From CAXBNB01 sp049115735 (GTDB lineage: Bacteria; Bacteroidota; Bacteroidia; Cytophagales; Cyclobacteriaceae), in contig JAGDZP010000044.1 in NCBI GenBank assembly GCA_049115735.1, forward strand, positions 1 to 64,000: 64,000 nt of DNA. The letters are read 5' to 3'. The position numbers were made by a program, and so were the translations under genes. Of the stretch, positions 35,936-46,900 are shown piece after piece; within the stretch, counting starts at the first letter, position 1, and each line of letters opens with the position of its first letter. The notes beneath the pieces were generated by a model. The model had not been told where the DNA came from. It saw nothing but the letters and a program-made list of their open reading frames with translations, and did no database searches.

Positions 35936-38656
35936 TTATTCAATCGCTGTTAGATATCCCCCCGAATTGAGGATGAAGATTTTACCATTGTATATTGCCG
36001 GCACTGACTCTTCAGTCTTGTTGGCCATGTGTACCCTCCAAAGCATATTGGTAGTGCCATCATTATTTCCCTTTTGATCCACACAATACAGATAAGGAGC
36101 CACCGTCGAGGCGAAATAAACCCGGTCATTTGCACCAATGACAGGTCCGGTCAATCCTCCACCTCCATTAAATGTCCAGTTCAAATTGCCTGTTGTGGAG
36201 TCCACAGAAAACACCTCTGCGCCAATCGGAATGCCTCCAAGTCCTCTCCCATTCAGGCAAGAGAGAAACACTGTTCCATTGTGATAACCGGGTGTCACGT
36301 TGTACATTTTGCCCTTAAGCGCAGGTGTCCACAGCACTTCTTTCGTTTCCGGATCCAGACACCTGAAAGTCCCTCCTCCAACAGGAAGGAAGATTTTCCC
36401 TTCTCCACTAATGGCCGACCCTGAATCCGATCCGCCACTAAGCTGATACTTCCAGATGTTTTCGCCGGTCTTCTTGTCAAACTTGTATAGAAAATGATCC
36501 CAACTACCAAAGAACACATGGTCACCAATAATCAAAGGCTCGCTACAGGTCGATCGTTCAGTCCGATACCTCCAGACAATTGTTCCGGTTTCAGCGTTGA
36601 GACAATTGACATATCCATCGACACCCGGGAGATAGATCATTCCATCACTATAATTCGCAGAACCCCAGACCCAACCAACCAGCTGTTTCCAGATCAGTTT
36701 GCCTGTGTTTACATTGACACAGTAGTAGTATTCCTCGCCTCCCTGGGATCCGAAGTATACCTTGTCATTAGCAATGACTGGCGCACCGCAAATAGACCCG
36801 CCCACTTCAAACTTCCATACCTCTTTACCTGAATCAGCATCTACGGCGTACAAAAAGCCATTGGGTGATCCGATAAAAACTTTCCCCTGAGCAGCTGTCG
36901 GTTTCGATTCATAATACGCACCACCCGCCACCTGATCAGTCAAAACGCGATAATCATCGATCATAAAACTTTTGATAACAGAATGCTTCCAGAGTTCTTT
37001 TCCTTTTTTGGTATCCAGACAGTAAGCATAGAGATCCGTATTGGTCAGAAGAAGTCTGTCATTTGAAAGCACCAAATCACTCAAAATGTAATGATCTCCG
37101 ACTTGTTTCTTCCAGACCTCCTTTAGCCCGGAATGATGGTCAAGCTTTGAAACTTCTCCATTGATTGAAACTACATATACGAAGGACTCATCCGCCACCG
37201 GACGTGATCTGACCCAATCTGAGGTCTTGTACTCAGCAAGAAGTTTTCCTGTTTTTTTGTCAAGGCTCAATAGCTTCTTAGTTGCCGAACCTATGAAAAC
37301 CTTATCCCCAACTACATATGAAGTTGAGAAATGGCGAAAAGCATTCGGTTCAGGATCTGAGACCTTGTATTGCCATTTAATCTCTCCTGAAACTTTATCA
37401 AGACAGTAGACTGAACCTGCATTTGTTCCTACATAAACATTGTCATTATCTACTTCTACTTTTCGATTGACGGCACCATCCAACCTTAGTTCCCATGAAA
37501 TTCTTTGGGCGGATGAAGGCCGGTATATTCCCTCAGCTTTCAGGCAGAAGATATCCCCTTGCTGATTCCCAACATATATGCGATTGTCCTCAAGCAATGG
37601 GTCAGAGAAAGTCGGTCCGATGTTGAAATCCCAATAACGTTTTCCAGTCTTTGTGTCTTTGCAGATGATTCGAGTAAAGGGCGAACATAGAGGAGGTCTC
37701 TCTTCAATATCATGTATGGTGTAAGGAAATACCGTGTACTTTTCGTTAGCATCAAGCGGTGCGTAACCCATCTTGTAGTCCACATGACCTGACTCTATTT
37801 CCTTGTCTATCTCGCCTGTTTTTCTATTAATAAAAGTAATGTCTTTGGCAATGCCTTTATTACCACGACTGCCGATTTCGCGAAGTAGAATATGGTCTTC
37901 CAACAGTACTGGTGATGACACCATGGCAGGTGTACTAAATAGCTGATCTCCTCTAATGATCGGAACATGAGTTGATAAATCTTTTACCTTTCCTGTTTCC
38001 AAATCCAACTTCCACATGATGTTTCTCATCCCCGGAGAGGCTAAATAAACATCATTCTCAACAACAAGTGGCTTAGACTCCCATCTCAGTCCCACCGGAA
38101 ATTCCCAGGCCATCTCACCTTTAACGGGTCCGTCAGCTCCTGAAAATCCAGTTCTCTGCGGATTTGCCTTGTAATTTGACCAGTCAATATCTTGCTTTCT
38201 TGGAGGTGTTGGGTTTTCAGTGTTAACCACTTCATAAGGATAATCAACAGATTTAGGATCATCCTTCAGCCCTTTTTGAAGTCGATTTAATTCCGTATAC
38301 CCATTTTTAACAACAATCTTAAATTGGTCTAGCTCCGTCTCTGAATAAACCTGTGCCTCTAAACCCTGAAACACGGGGTTCCACTTGGAGTACTTGTTAA
38401 GATGCTGATCAATGGCATAATAATCTTCCCCCAGCCAAACACCTTGTTGTTGAAGGGATACGGCCCATAATTTCATCATTAGAAGACGCAGATCGTAGTT
38501 ATCCCAGGTTGTTGGTGATTCGAACACTTCTTTGCGCAAACGGTCAATCTCACGATCTCCACTAGGATATTTTGATACATCATATCCCATCTGGGCAAAA
38601 GCAAATGAAACAGTCAGAACAAAAATAACCATCGTTAAAAAAATAGTTTTAGACAT
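35936..38656 (-). CDS. Secreted PQQ-like beta-propeller repeat protein (propeller copy 4)
   Basis: I use the ATG at 38656 (MSKTIFL), which gives a normal signal peptide ending at FAFAQ. The in-frame ATG at 38686 would add ten charged residues. The product of about 906 residues has the shared N-terminal domain (KYPSGDREIDRLRKEVFESPTT) and PQQ-like blades, with VAGGAYYESKPTAAQ and the YLYCVDQKGNNDGTTN ending. It is closer to copies 2 and 3 than to 1 and 5. The small remnant at 41368-41550 starts with nearly the same KYPSGD-E-D sequence, and the remnant at 34738 ends with the same DGTTN, so both probably derive from this subgroup. There is no haem or catalytic signature. Function unknown. Confidence 0.84.
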   Translation of the reverse strand: MSKTIFLTMVIFVLTVSFAFAQMGYDVSKYPSGDREIDRLRKEVFESPTTWDNYDLRLLMMKLWAVSLQQQGVWLGEDYYAIDQHLNKYSKWNPVFQGLEAQVYSETELDQFKIVVKNGYTELNRLQKGLKDDPKSVDYPYEVVNTENPTPPRKQDIDWSNYKANPQRTGFSGADGPVKGEMAWEFPVGLRWESKPLVVENDVYLASPGMRNIMWKLDLETGKVKDLSTHVPIIRGDQLFSTPAMVSSPVLLEDHILLREIGSRGNKGIAKDITFINRKTGEIDKEIESGHVDYKMGYAPLDANEKYTVFPYTIHDIEERPPLCSPFTRIICKDTKTGKRYWDFNIGPTFSDPLLEDNRIYVGNQQGDIFCLKAEGIYRPSSAQRISWELRLDGAVNRKVEVDNDNVYVGTNAGSVYCLDKVSGEIKWQYKVSDPEPNAFRHFSTSYVVGDKVFIGSATKKLLSLDKKTGKLLAEYKTSDWVRSRPVADESFVYVVSINGEVSKLDHHSGLKEVWKKQVGDHYILSDLVLSNDRLLLTNTDLYAYCLDTKKGKELWKHSVIKSFMIDDYRVLTDQVAGGAYYESKPTAAQGKVFIGSPNGFLYAVDADSGKEVWKFEVGGSICGAPVIANDKVYFGSQGGEEYYYCVNVNTGKLIWKQLVGWVWGSANYSDGMIYLPGVDGYVNCLNAETGTIVWRYRTERSTCSEPLIIGDHVFFGSWDHFLYKFDKKTGENIWKYQLSGGSDSGSAISGEGKIFLPVGGGTFRCLDPETKEVLWTPALKGKMYNVTPGYHNGTVFLSCLNGRGLGGIPIGAEVFSVDSTTGNLNWTFNGGGGLTGPVIGANDRVYFASTVAPYLYCVDQKGNNDGTTNMLWRVHMANKTEESVPAIYNGKIFILNSGGYLTAIE

Positions 38657-38720
38657 AACCTTATCTTGTTCAATTTTTATTAACAATAAGTAGAGGTATC
38701 ACATTAGCCCTTTTCTGATT

Positions 38721-41324
38721 TTACTGAAATGCATATACGTATCCATCAGTCGCTAGCAGATATGCCATGTTGCCATAAATTGCGGGGATGGTTTCTTCCA
38801 AAATTCCGCCGATTTTGGTGCGCCAGATAATTTTCGGAGATCCGTCGGGGTTGGGCTCAACATCAAGGCAGGTAACGTATGATTCTGTAGAAGATCCAAC
38901 GATTACCGTGTTCTCAGTACAAGATGAGCCCGTCCATCCGCCAGCTCCTGTATATTCCCACAGTTTTTCACCGGTCTTATTGCTAATACAGTAAAGTGTG
39001 CCACCAAGGGCTGCACCATCATGGTCTATGGATGTAGATACAAAGGTTTTGTCTCCGGAGCAAGACGGGGTGGCATTCATCACGGTTTTGCCAAGTCCGT
39101 TACGTGGATCTTCAAAAGCCCAGTAGCGTTCTCCTGTATCGCGATCAAGGCCACAAAGGCGGCCATCGGTTCGGCAGATATACATGTTTCTCCAAAGGAT
39201 TCCTGCAGCGGAATCCGGAAGGCCACCGAAAGAGGAGTAGGCCCACTCGACCTTGCCGGTCTTTTTATTAATGGCGAAATACTGGCCGTCCCATGATCCG
39301 GTGTAAACACGCTTATCGTCAACCGCCGGGGCAGGGTAAACACCACCATTGGTGAGGTGTTCCCACACTTCTTCCCCGTTTTCTATATCGAGCGCGATAA
39401 TTCTTCCATCAACAGTACCAGTGTATACTTGAGTTTCGTCGGGGGTAGATGTGGTCCAGACCCAGCCAACATTGCTGCTCCAAATCGGGCTGCCGGTTTT
39501 AGCATCAACACAATACATTTCATTATTACCGCCCTGCTGCCCGAAATAAACTCGTCCGTTGTGGACGGAGGGAGCTCCTGATACTTGCCCCGAAGTTTCG
39601 AAACGCCAGATCTCATTCCCTGTTTTGGCATCCATGGCAATCACAAAGCGAGCAGGGGTCCCCACATAAACGGTTCCATCCTTAACGGTAGGCGGACTCT
39701 GAAAGTCACCTCCACCTGCTACAATATCACCCATAATGCGTTCACCATTTTCATCAAATGTCGATTCAATCAAGCTTCGCCTCCACTGGACCTTTCCTGT
39801 TTCAGGGTTTAAGGAGTAGAGATACAGATCGGAGCTGGTAGCTAGGATTCCTTTATCAGTACCTGATAAGTCAGCAAAAATCTGATGATGACCGGCCTGC
39901 CCGGTCCAGAGTTTTTTGTAACCGGTATCGTTAAATTCAAGCGCGCCAACATTTCCATCGAGAGTGGCATAATAGACCCGGTTTGCAATCACCATGGGTT
40001 TAGATCGAACCCAATCGCTGGTTTTGTTTTTCCAAAGCAGTTTACCAGATTTTAGGTCAACGCAATACAGCTCTTTGGTAGCTGATCCAATGAATATCTT
40101 TCCTTGTGAGATGACCGGGTTCGAGAATAACTGGAAGGCCCTTGCTTCACCTTTGTTAAGTGGATTGCGCCAAAGGGCTTTTCCACTTTCACGATCAATA
40201 GCGATTAATTCTCCTGCTTGAGTTGCAATGATCACTATGTTTTCGTGAACGGCAGGTGTCATGCGAATCGGGGATTCCGCGTCGAATGCCCAGCGAATCC
40301 TGTTGCCTCCATGCAGATTAAGAGCATGCAACGTCCCGTTATCAGTGCCTGCAAAAATTAAGTCATCGTCCATGACAATCTCCCCAAATAGATCTCCTAC
40401 GTGATAAGACCACCAGCGCTGGCCGTTTCGGCGCTTAACTGTCACCGTGTTTTGCATGATGGCTGTGGCAGGTCCAGCTTTCAGGTCCAATCGGCCGTAG
40501 GGGTAAACCAGAAACTCTTCGTTGGCGGTGACGGTAGTTGTTCCCCGGCGGTAGTCGACACGATTAGCATCCACCTGCCGCCGGATCTTTCCGCTTTTTT
40601 TATCAATGTAGAAAACGTGTTTTACGTCACCCTCGAACTCCCAACTTCCACTTACAGCTCGCATAACCACATCCTTTTCCAGAATGACAACATTTGATGC
40701 TCCTCGTGCTGTAGAATACATTTGAAGGCCATCTTGTTTTGTTCTCCAGATCACCTCACCCGTAGATTCGTCCAGGCAATACATCAAGGTTCGCATAGAA
40801 GGAGAGGTGATGTAAACACGCCCGTCTTCTACAGAAGCAGAAGCGTAGAAAGAGTGACCGGTCGGGAATTTCCAGGCAATCTCACCTGTCGTTGGACCTG
40901 GATCCTTTGAAAGACCTGATTGAAGTGGACTTCCGCCAAAGAACGCCCAGTCGTGTGGTTTTTTAACAGGAGGGGCTTTCGATCCGCGTATTTCTGTAAT
41001 GTATACAGGGGTTTCATGCAACCGTTCCATAATAGCATAAGCTTCGTCAATCTTGGGATAGTTCTCTGGCGGAGTTGGTCCCCAATGTGCCAGATCATAC
41101 CCAAGTTCATGCAGGTCCTTGAGGTCAACCCCTCTATTGATCATATGACGGAACCAGGAAAACAGAACAGATTGACGGTAAACAGCATTTTCCATGTTGG
41201 TTGGAGTTTGCATCACGCCCTTGCGGGCTTGATCAATATCTTCAATTCCAGTAGGATTGAATTCCTGTGCATTTACTCCTGTAAAAAGGATTGCAAGTAA
41301 AATGACTAAAGCATAATGTTTCAT
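38721..41324 (-). CDS. Secreted PQQ-like beta-propeller repeat protein (propeller copy 5)
   Basis: The 867-residue protein has a signal peptide (TGVNAQ, residue 20). The helical domain runs from about 25 to 120 (GIEDIDQARKGVMQTPTNMEN) and ends with YITEIRGS, the feature it shares with copy 1. Blades such as YCLDESTGEVIWR, YCVDLKSGKLLWK and AMDAKTGNEIWRFET fill the rest. No CxxCH is present. It lies between copy 4 and the 41368 remnant in the operon headed by GH92. A function in binding or sensing oligosaccharides, or as a noncatalytic partner, would fit the context but is not shown. Confidence 0.85.
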   Translation of the reverse strand: MKHYALVILLAILFTGVNAQEFNPTGIEDIDQARKGVMQTPTNMENAVYRQSVLFSWFRHMINRGVDLKDLHELGYDLAHWGPTPPENYPKIDEAYAIMERLHETPVYITEIRGSKAPPVKKPHDWAFFGGSPLQSGLSKDPGPTTGEIAWKFPTGHSFYASASVEDGRVYITSPSMRTLMYCLDESTGEVIWRTKQDGLQMYSTARGASNVVILEKDVVMRAVSGSWEFEGDVKHVFYIDKKSGKIRRQVDANRVDYRRGTTTVTANEEFLVYPYGRLDLKAGPATAIMQNTVTVKRRNGQRWWSYHVGDLFGEIVMDDDLIFAGTDNGTLHALNLHGGNRIRWAFDAESPIRMTPAVHENIVIIATQAGELIAIDRESGKALWRNPLNKGEARAFQLFSNPVISQGKIFIGSATKELYCVDLKSGKLLWKNKTSDWVRSKPMVIANRVYYATLDGNVGALEFNDTGYKKLWTGQAGHHQIFADLSGTDKGILATSSDLYLYSLNPETGKVQWRRSLIESTFDENGERIMGDIVAGGGDFQSPPTVKDGTVYVGTPARFVIAMDAKTGNEIWRFETSGQVSGAPSVHNGRVYFGQQGGNNEMYCVDAKTGSPIWSSNVGWVWTTSTPDETQVYTGTVDGRIIALDIENGEEVWEHLTNGGVYPAPAVDDKRVYTGSWDGQYFAINKKTGKVEWAYSSFGGLPDSAAGILWRNMYICRTDGRLCGLDRDTGERYWAFEDPRNGLGKTVMNATPSCSGDKTFVSTSIDHDGAALGGTLYCISNKTGEKLWEYTGAGGWTGSSCTENTVIVGSSTESYVTCLDVEPNPDGSPKIIWRTKIGGILEETIPAIYGNMAYLLATDGYVYAFQ

Positions 41325-41367
41325 AATTGTAAATTTCTTCGTTGATCAAAAAAATAAATTAGTTGCG

Positions 41368-41550
41368 CTACCGCAGGCCATTCACGGAACATAACTTCAA
41401 ATCCAGAACCAATGAGAACTTGCTGATTTTCTCTTTATTATTCAAATCAGGTATATCCAATTCAGCATCTCCGCTTGGGTATTTTATATCCTGAGCACTC
41501 AACTCAATGCAACAAAGCAGTATTATGAGAAATAGCAATCCTCTTTTCAT
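41368..41550 (-). pseudogene. Truncated N-terminal remnant of a propeller gene
   Basis: This 60-residue reading frame starts 4 bp after the GH92 stop; an ATG at 41565 is also in frame but overlaps GH92. It has a good signal peptide (LLFLIILLCCIELSAQ) followed by DIKYPSGDAELD, almost the same as the mature start of copy 4 (SKYPSGDREID). After that the similarity ends and the remaining 28 residues look like out-of-frame sequence. It therefore appears to be the 5' end of a further propeller gene whose body was lost. A functional small secreted protein cannot be excluded. Confidence 0.65.
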
Positions 41551-41554
41551 TCTC

Positions 41555-43900
41555 TTACTTTTCAAAATTTACAGTTCCATCCGAGTAAGGAACCTTGACC
41601 GATTTTGTTCCCCACTTGCTCTTTTTTGGTCCCATCACATATTCCAAGGTTCCCCCCTGAACGATATCCTCATGTCTCAGCCAAACATTGTTGTACGGTT
41701 TCCTATTCAGCTTTACTGATTGGATGTAAATGTTCTTTTCGTTAAAATTCTTTGCTATGATTTTGAAAGTCTTTCCATTCTCCAGATTTAAAGTTGCCTC
41801 CTCTAATAATGGAGAACCAAAAATGTAAATACCTCCTGATGGATTTACCGGATAGAATCCAAGAGCACTAAAAACGTACCAAGCTGACATTTGTCCCGCA
41901 TCTTCGTTCCCAATGTACCCATCAGGAGCCGCTTTATAGAATTCTTTGTCCACCTGGTGGATTAGTTCTTGAGTCTTCCATGGTTGCCCAACGTAATTGT
42001 ACAAATAAGCTACATGATGGCAAGGTTCATTTCCATGTGCATATTCACCAATCAATCCGGACACATCAAGCACCTTAGATTCACCGATGTAGGGCAAAGA
42101 GAACAACTCATCCAACTTACTGGCCATCACTTTCTTTCCACCCAGCATTTCCTGAAGTCCATAAACATCATGAGGCACAAACCACAAGTATTGCCAGGCA
42201 TTTCCTTCAGTGTAGTCTCTATCCAAAAATTCCTCTCTATGATGCGCTCTTGGGTCAAATGGATCCCGGAATGTTCCGTTGTTTAATTTGGCCCTAAAAA
42301 ACTTAGTCTCAGGATCCCATACATTTCTAAAATACTGAGACCTTTTTAAGAATTCCTGACTGGTTTCTTGGTTTTTGATTTTTGAGGCCATCAGAGCAAC
42401 AGTCCAATCGTCATAGGCGTGCTCTAAAGTCACAGACACTCCGGTTCGGACCAGGTCAGTCGGGTGATATCCCTTTTCCAAATAATGCATCTGACCATAA
42501 TACGAAGGATAAATATTCCTAGCCACTGTGCTGTCTATTCCAGGGTTATTGGCCGAAACGACCATGGCATCCAGCAGATCAGCAGGCTTGGCTGTTGTCA
42601 GTCCTTTCAGATATGCATCCGTTACTACTGGAAGAGAATGAAGACCGATCATACATGTATTTTCTCCCTGGTACATACTCCACATTGGAAGCATTTTGCG
42701 CGGATTTTCACGATAAAAATTCAGCATAGTGTGGATGATGTCATTCGTTCTTTTCTGGTGGATCAATGTAAAGAGCGGATGCGTGGCACGGAAGGTGTCC
42801 CATAGTGAAAACATCGTATAATGGGTAAAATCATCCGTTTTATGTACCTCGTGATCCATACCCCGGTATTCGCCATTTACATCATGATTGATGGTCGGGT
42901 GAATGTTGTTGTGGTATAGAGCGGCGTAAAATTTTGCAACTCTATCTTCATCACCCTTGACCACAATCTTGCCCATTTGCTTTTCCCATTTTTGGTCAGC
43001 TTCAATGCTCACTCTCTCAAAATCCCAATCGGGTATTTCGGCTTCAAGGTTTTCAAGTGCATTGGACATAGACACAGAAGAAATCGCAATTTTGACCATA
43101 ATCACTTCACCATCTTCCGTTTGAAAATTGAAGATACCTTTGATTTTGTCTCCAGTATGATCCGGTAGATTCCAAAATAATTTCTTCTCACGGTTATAAG
43201 GCTGGCCAATGGGGTCATGGAAAACATGCGATGAAAAAGGCTTGGAAAATCGCATAGCAAAATAAGTATGTCTATTTCGTGCCCAAAGCCCACTTGTTAT
43301 TCGATAGCCAGAAACGGTTGTTTCATCCAAGACCCGTAAGTGTGAGATTTTGACCTTGTCACCCCCGCCATGAATGTGATGTTGCAAGTCCATCATGATA
43401 TGCGTTTGATCAGAGTCTGGGAAAGTGTATTTATGGAAGCCAACACGCTCGGTGGCTGTCATCTCCGCATTGATATCATAATCCAGCAATCTGACCTGAT
43501 AATATCCGGGTCTAGCTGACTCATCTTCATGACTGAACCGAGATCTGTAACCGGCATCCGGATCATCATGCGAGCCGGAGTTGACCTGAATTTCACCAAC
43601 CGTAGGAACTAGCAACAGATCTCCCCCCTCTGTCAAGCCAGTTCCACTTAAGTGCACCTGGCTAAACCCTTTAATATTCTTGGCATCATAATGATATCCA
43701 CCTGCAGCATCCCATCCTATGGTTTCCCAATCTGGTCCAGCAGATACGGCACCAAAGGGCACCATGGCATGAGGAAAAGTATGACCATGTCCACCTGTTC
43801 CAATGAAAACATCCACCTTGTCCGTCACTTTTTCTTGGGCAAAAACAAATGTCCCAAACAACAGGAGAACGATAATCAAAGAGGACAATTTGTGTTTCAT
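41555..43900 (-). CDS. GH92 family alpha-mannosidase, secreted
   Basis: I place the start at 43900 (MKHKLSSL), which gives a signal peptide ending at FVFAQ. The longer frame from 43951 would include the palindrome at 43920. The 781-residue product has the two-domain GH92 fold. Signatures are VDVFIGTGGHGHTFP at the N-terminus, GNEPCHHVAYLYN near 627 and GNEDAGQMSAWYVFSALGFYP near 665. The last carries the Asp residues that act as base in characterised members. GH92 enzymes are calcium-dependent exo-alpha-mannosidases, mainly alpha-1,2 or alpha-1,3. It heads the minus operon with propellers, esterase and T9SS sulfatase, and is the clearest pointer to a mannose-containing substrate. Confidence 0.93.
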   Translation of the reverse strand: MKHKLSSLIIVLLLFGTFVFAQEKVTDKVDVFIGTGGHGHTFPHAMVPFGAVSAGPDWETIGWDAAGGYHYDAKNIKGFSQVHLSGTGLTEGGDLLLVPTVGEIQVNSGSHDDPDAGYRSRFSHEDESARPGYYQVRLLDYDINAEMTATERVGFHKYTFPDSDQTHIMMDLQHHIHGGGDKVKISHLRVLDETTVSGYRITSGLWARNRHTYFAMRFSKPFSSHVFHDPIGQPYNREKKLFWNLPDHTGDKIKGIFNFQTEDGEVIMVKIAISSVSMSNALENLEAEIPDWDFERVSIEADQKWEKQMGKIVVKGDEDRVAKFYAALYHNNIHPTINHDVNGEYRGMDHEVHKTDDFTHYTMFSLWDTFRATHPLFTLIHQKRTNDIIHTMLNFYRENPRKMLPMWSMYQGENTCMIGLHSLPVVTDAYLKGLTTAKPADLLDAMVVSANNPGIDSTVARNIYPSYYGQMHYLEKGYHPTDLVRTGVSVTLEHAYDDWTVALMASKIKNQETSQEFLKRSQYFRNVWDPETKFFRAKLNNGTFRDPFDPRAHHREEFLDRDYTEGNAWQYLWFVPHDVYGLQEMLGGKKVMASKLDELFSLPYIGESKVLDVSGLIGEYAHGNEPCHHVAYLYNYVGQPWKTQELIHQVDKEFYKAAPDGYIGNEDAGQMSAWYVFSALGFYPVNPSGGIYIFGSPLLEEATLNLENGKTFKIIAKNFNEKNIYIQSVKLNRKPYNNVWLRHEDIVQGGTLEYVMGPKKSKWGTKSVKVPYSDGTVNFEK

Positions 43901-43917
43901 TTTCAATGTATTATTAC

Positions 43918-43929
43918 TTACACGTGTTC
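43918..43929. promoter_or_regulatory. Putative operator (TTACACGTGTTC) upstream of GH92
   Basis: The perfectly symmetrical core is ACACGTGT at 43920-43927; the outer bases are only partly symmetrical. It lies 20 bp upstream of the GH92 ATG at 43900. A TACATTGA element follows on the minus strand at 43910-43903, but it is so close to the ATG that a transcript from it would be nearly leaderless. The promoter may therefore lie upstream of the palindrome instead. Recurrence of the core at four other operon heads is the main support. Confidence 0.62.
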
Positions 43930-43968
43930 TAAAAAAGACCTGCATTAGCATTTAAGTACTGCTTGTTA

Positions 43969-46900
43969 CTATTGTTTGATAAACCTTAAAACTTTTCCTG
44001 ATGCCTCCAGAAGATACATTCCTGGAAGTAAGGACTTGATATCGATTGTCTTTGATGATCCTCTATTCAATTCCTGACCCTGCATGGAGACAACCTTCCA
44101 TGATTCATGTCTATCCAATGTAAGCATAGAAGTTGCAGGATTTGGATAGACCTTTATTTCCACAAAATCTCCTTCAATTCCAGTGATTGGCTCTTCAGAA
44201 AAGGTGTAGGTATATGTAGCTTCATCAATCAAATCTCCAGCCCCATCGACATCTCCATAAACCTTCACATTCAGGCTGTGCGTTCCAATGTCAGGAACCC
44301 AGGAAGAAAATTCAGAACCGTCTCCATAAAGTTTAAATGGGGTCAAATTATCTGTAAATACCCTGGTTCCATTGTCCAGATCAAAAGTCATGCTTCCAAC
44401 ATGGTTTTCTGCATCAGTTCTTGCACGAATGTTGAGTAGTACCATTGGAAAGTCGCCAACATTGTAGTCTTCGTCTTCTGTCAAATTGGTGATTAGCTGA
44501 TTTGTACTTTGTTGAATAAGACTGATGCCTTTCAGATAAGTACCCTTAACAACGGTGAGGCTATAATCGTCTTCATCAAGCACAGTACCTGCTCCGTTAG
44601 CTTGTTCATAGGCTTTTATATTTAAAGTATATGTGCCTGGACTAATAGCCCAATCCGTATAGTCATTTCCATCTCCAAATAGGGCAAATGGGTATTGGTT
44701 GTCCGTTGAAGTATGCTCCCCATTGTTGAGGTCAAAAACGACGCTCCCTACTTCAGATGAAGCTGTTGCATATATGTTCAAACCATCGCGTAGATCCAGT
44801 TCACTCATCGTAATCTGGTCGTCTCCCACAAGTGTATGTTGTACGGATTCATTCAACTCAACAAGTAAATCGACATCCTGTAAGTATATACCGGTACAGG
44901 CTCCCTGAATATACCTATCCCAATCGCCTAGTGGCCATATTTCTGCAGACCACTGCCTTAAATTTTCAACAGCGTCACAGTCCATTCCTATTTGCTGAAA
45001 AAGTGGAATTACCGTGTACATGGCATCAGCTTCATTAGTATTCTGGGCGTTTGAACATCCATTACCGCTAGGATTTGGGAAAAGGCAAGCGCCAGGTGGA
45101 TTTGTTTGCGGCTCGTAATCTGCTGGTTCTAACAAATGCCACTCATCGAATCCTCTGAGCCAATCCGAAACCTGAAGGCTAGTTACCTTGTCCATAAACG
45201 CATTAAGCATGTGACCTGCTATTTTGTTCCTTAGACCTTCTTCATATTCATTCAATTTATCATGGATTATGGTATTACCTGCTTTGTTGCTGTAAAGTCT
45301 CCAAGGGCTAACTTCTCTCATGTTCCAGGCACTATGATTAACCTCAGAATTATTATTGTCAATGACATCATTGTCCCGCTGCTGATATGCTTTGAGTAAG
45401 TTTTGAAAAAGTCGTAAGGGTTCATGAAAGCCGGTATAAATATCCACTTCAGTGATATGCATAAAATTGTATGCCCAATCCACGGGTGCTACACGATTGG
45501 ACCGTCTCATCCCTGCATTAAGAGTTAGTTGAAGTTGATACCAGGCAGTAGAAAAATAATAGCCTACTTCCTGTGCTTGCCCCTGAAATCTCGAAGTGCC
45601 CCTTACATCCCCTACAATGTGTGGAGCAATCGCAAATACAGTCCAATTGCTAAATGGCCATTGCGCGTGTTCAGCATATGGCTCATTTTTTGGAGTCAAT
45701 CCTTCTACCCCAAACTCCTGCATAATCTCCCAATGTTTAACTGAATTCCATTGTGCCAAATTCATTTTAAATTCTTCCCGAAGTAAGTTCGTTGTGTTTT
45801 TGCTAAGCCCCGGACTAGCCAATACGGTCCACCAAAAAACGCCTCCCGCATCTGTCCAATTCTTAAATAAAAAATCCTGAACACCAGCACCAAGTTGAAA
45901 CAGTTTATTGCTCAGCGCATCTCTTGAATTATTATATGTGTTAGCTTCATTGGCTTCAAAATCGGCTCTAATACCACTATATCCATAATTACCAGCAGAC
46001 CTACCACCAAAACCTATTCCACTGATCATTTCCTCATAAGAAGATCCGGTCATCATGTCTTTTGGATGTACCCTTGGCAGCCAGCGATTCCAATCTGGAA
46101 ATTGAAGTGCCACTGGCATTTCTCTGATGTTTAGTGTTCCCTTCAGGTCAAAAACCTTTTCAAGCTCCTCATCTGATGTTCCATTGGGAAAAAAATACGG
46201 GAGCATTTCTTCATCAGAATCTAAAACCATATCCAAACCAGCTCCAGCTGCCCACTCTTCTACTGGTTTACTATCTAGTCCCGGACCGGGCTGATAAGGA
46301 GGATTCCAAGGTCTGGCTCCCGCCGGTGCCGGAACATCCAGATTTCTGATATAGGATGTGATCTTTTCCCCTTCCTCTTCTGTTAATCCATGATATTCCG
46401 ATCTTTTTACTATCGACTTATTGGAGTAGTTGAAATATTTCAAGTCGCGTCCATCTTGAGCATGACAATCTGCGCATGATGCAAGTATTGTCCCCATTAC
46501 AGGTTCTGTCAGCACTGCGGTTCTCCATAAGTTTTCACCATCGGCAATATCCTGCGTATCCGAAGATGGAGGTTGCCAAGTACTGGGATCATCTTCCACA
46601 AAATCCTCGCTTGCGATCAATTCGTTCTTCGATTCATTGAGGATATTAAAATCCACCACCCGGTATCCGATGGAAACTTTATCATTGGCTGCATTAAATC
46701 TGAAAGCAACTGTATTGTCACCATCCAATAATCCCTCCGAAGAAATGTCAAAGTAGATGCGAACTGTACTATATCCACCTCCAATACCTCCATAGTTGCT
46801 GTCCGGACTTGGTATGGTGACATTGCTGTTAGTCAATGCTGTCCATTTTCCAGAATTATTGAAACTAACCTCCACTTTCCCTTCTAAACTAAAATTATTC

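Noticed and set aside
38721..41324. Propeller copy 5 looked richer in GC than its neighbours, hinting at recent transfer
   Set aside because: Hand counts of six 60-base lines gave about 43-57% against 42-48% for four lines of copy 4, but single lines of copy 2 ranged from 37 to 53%. The difference is too small and local to support transfer.
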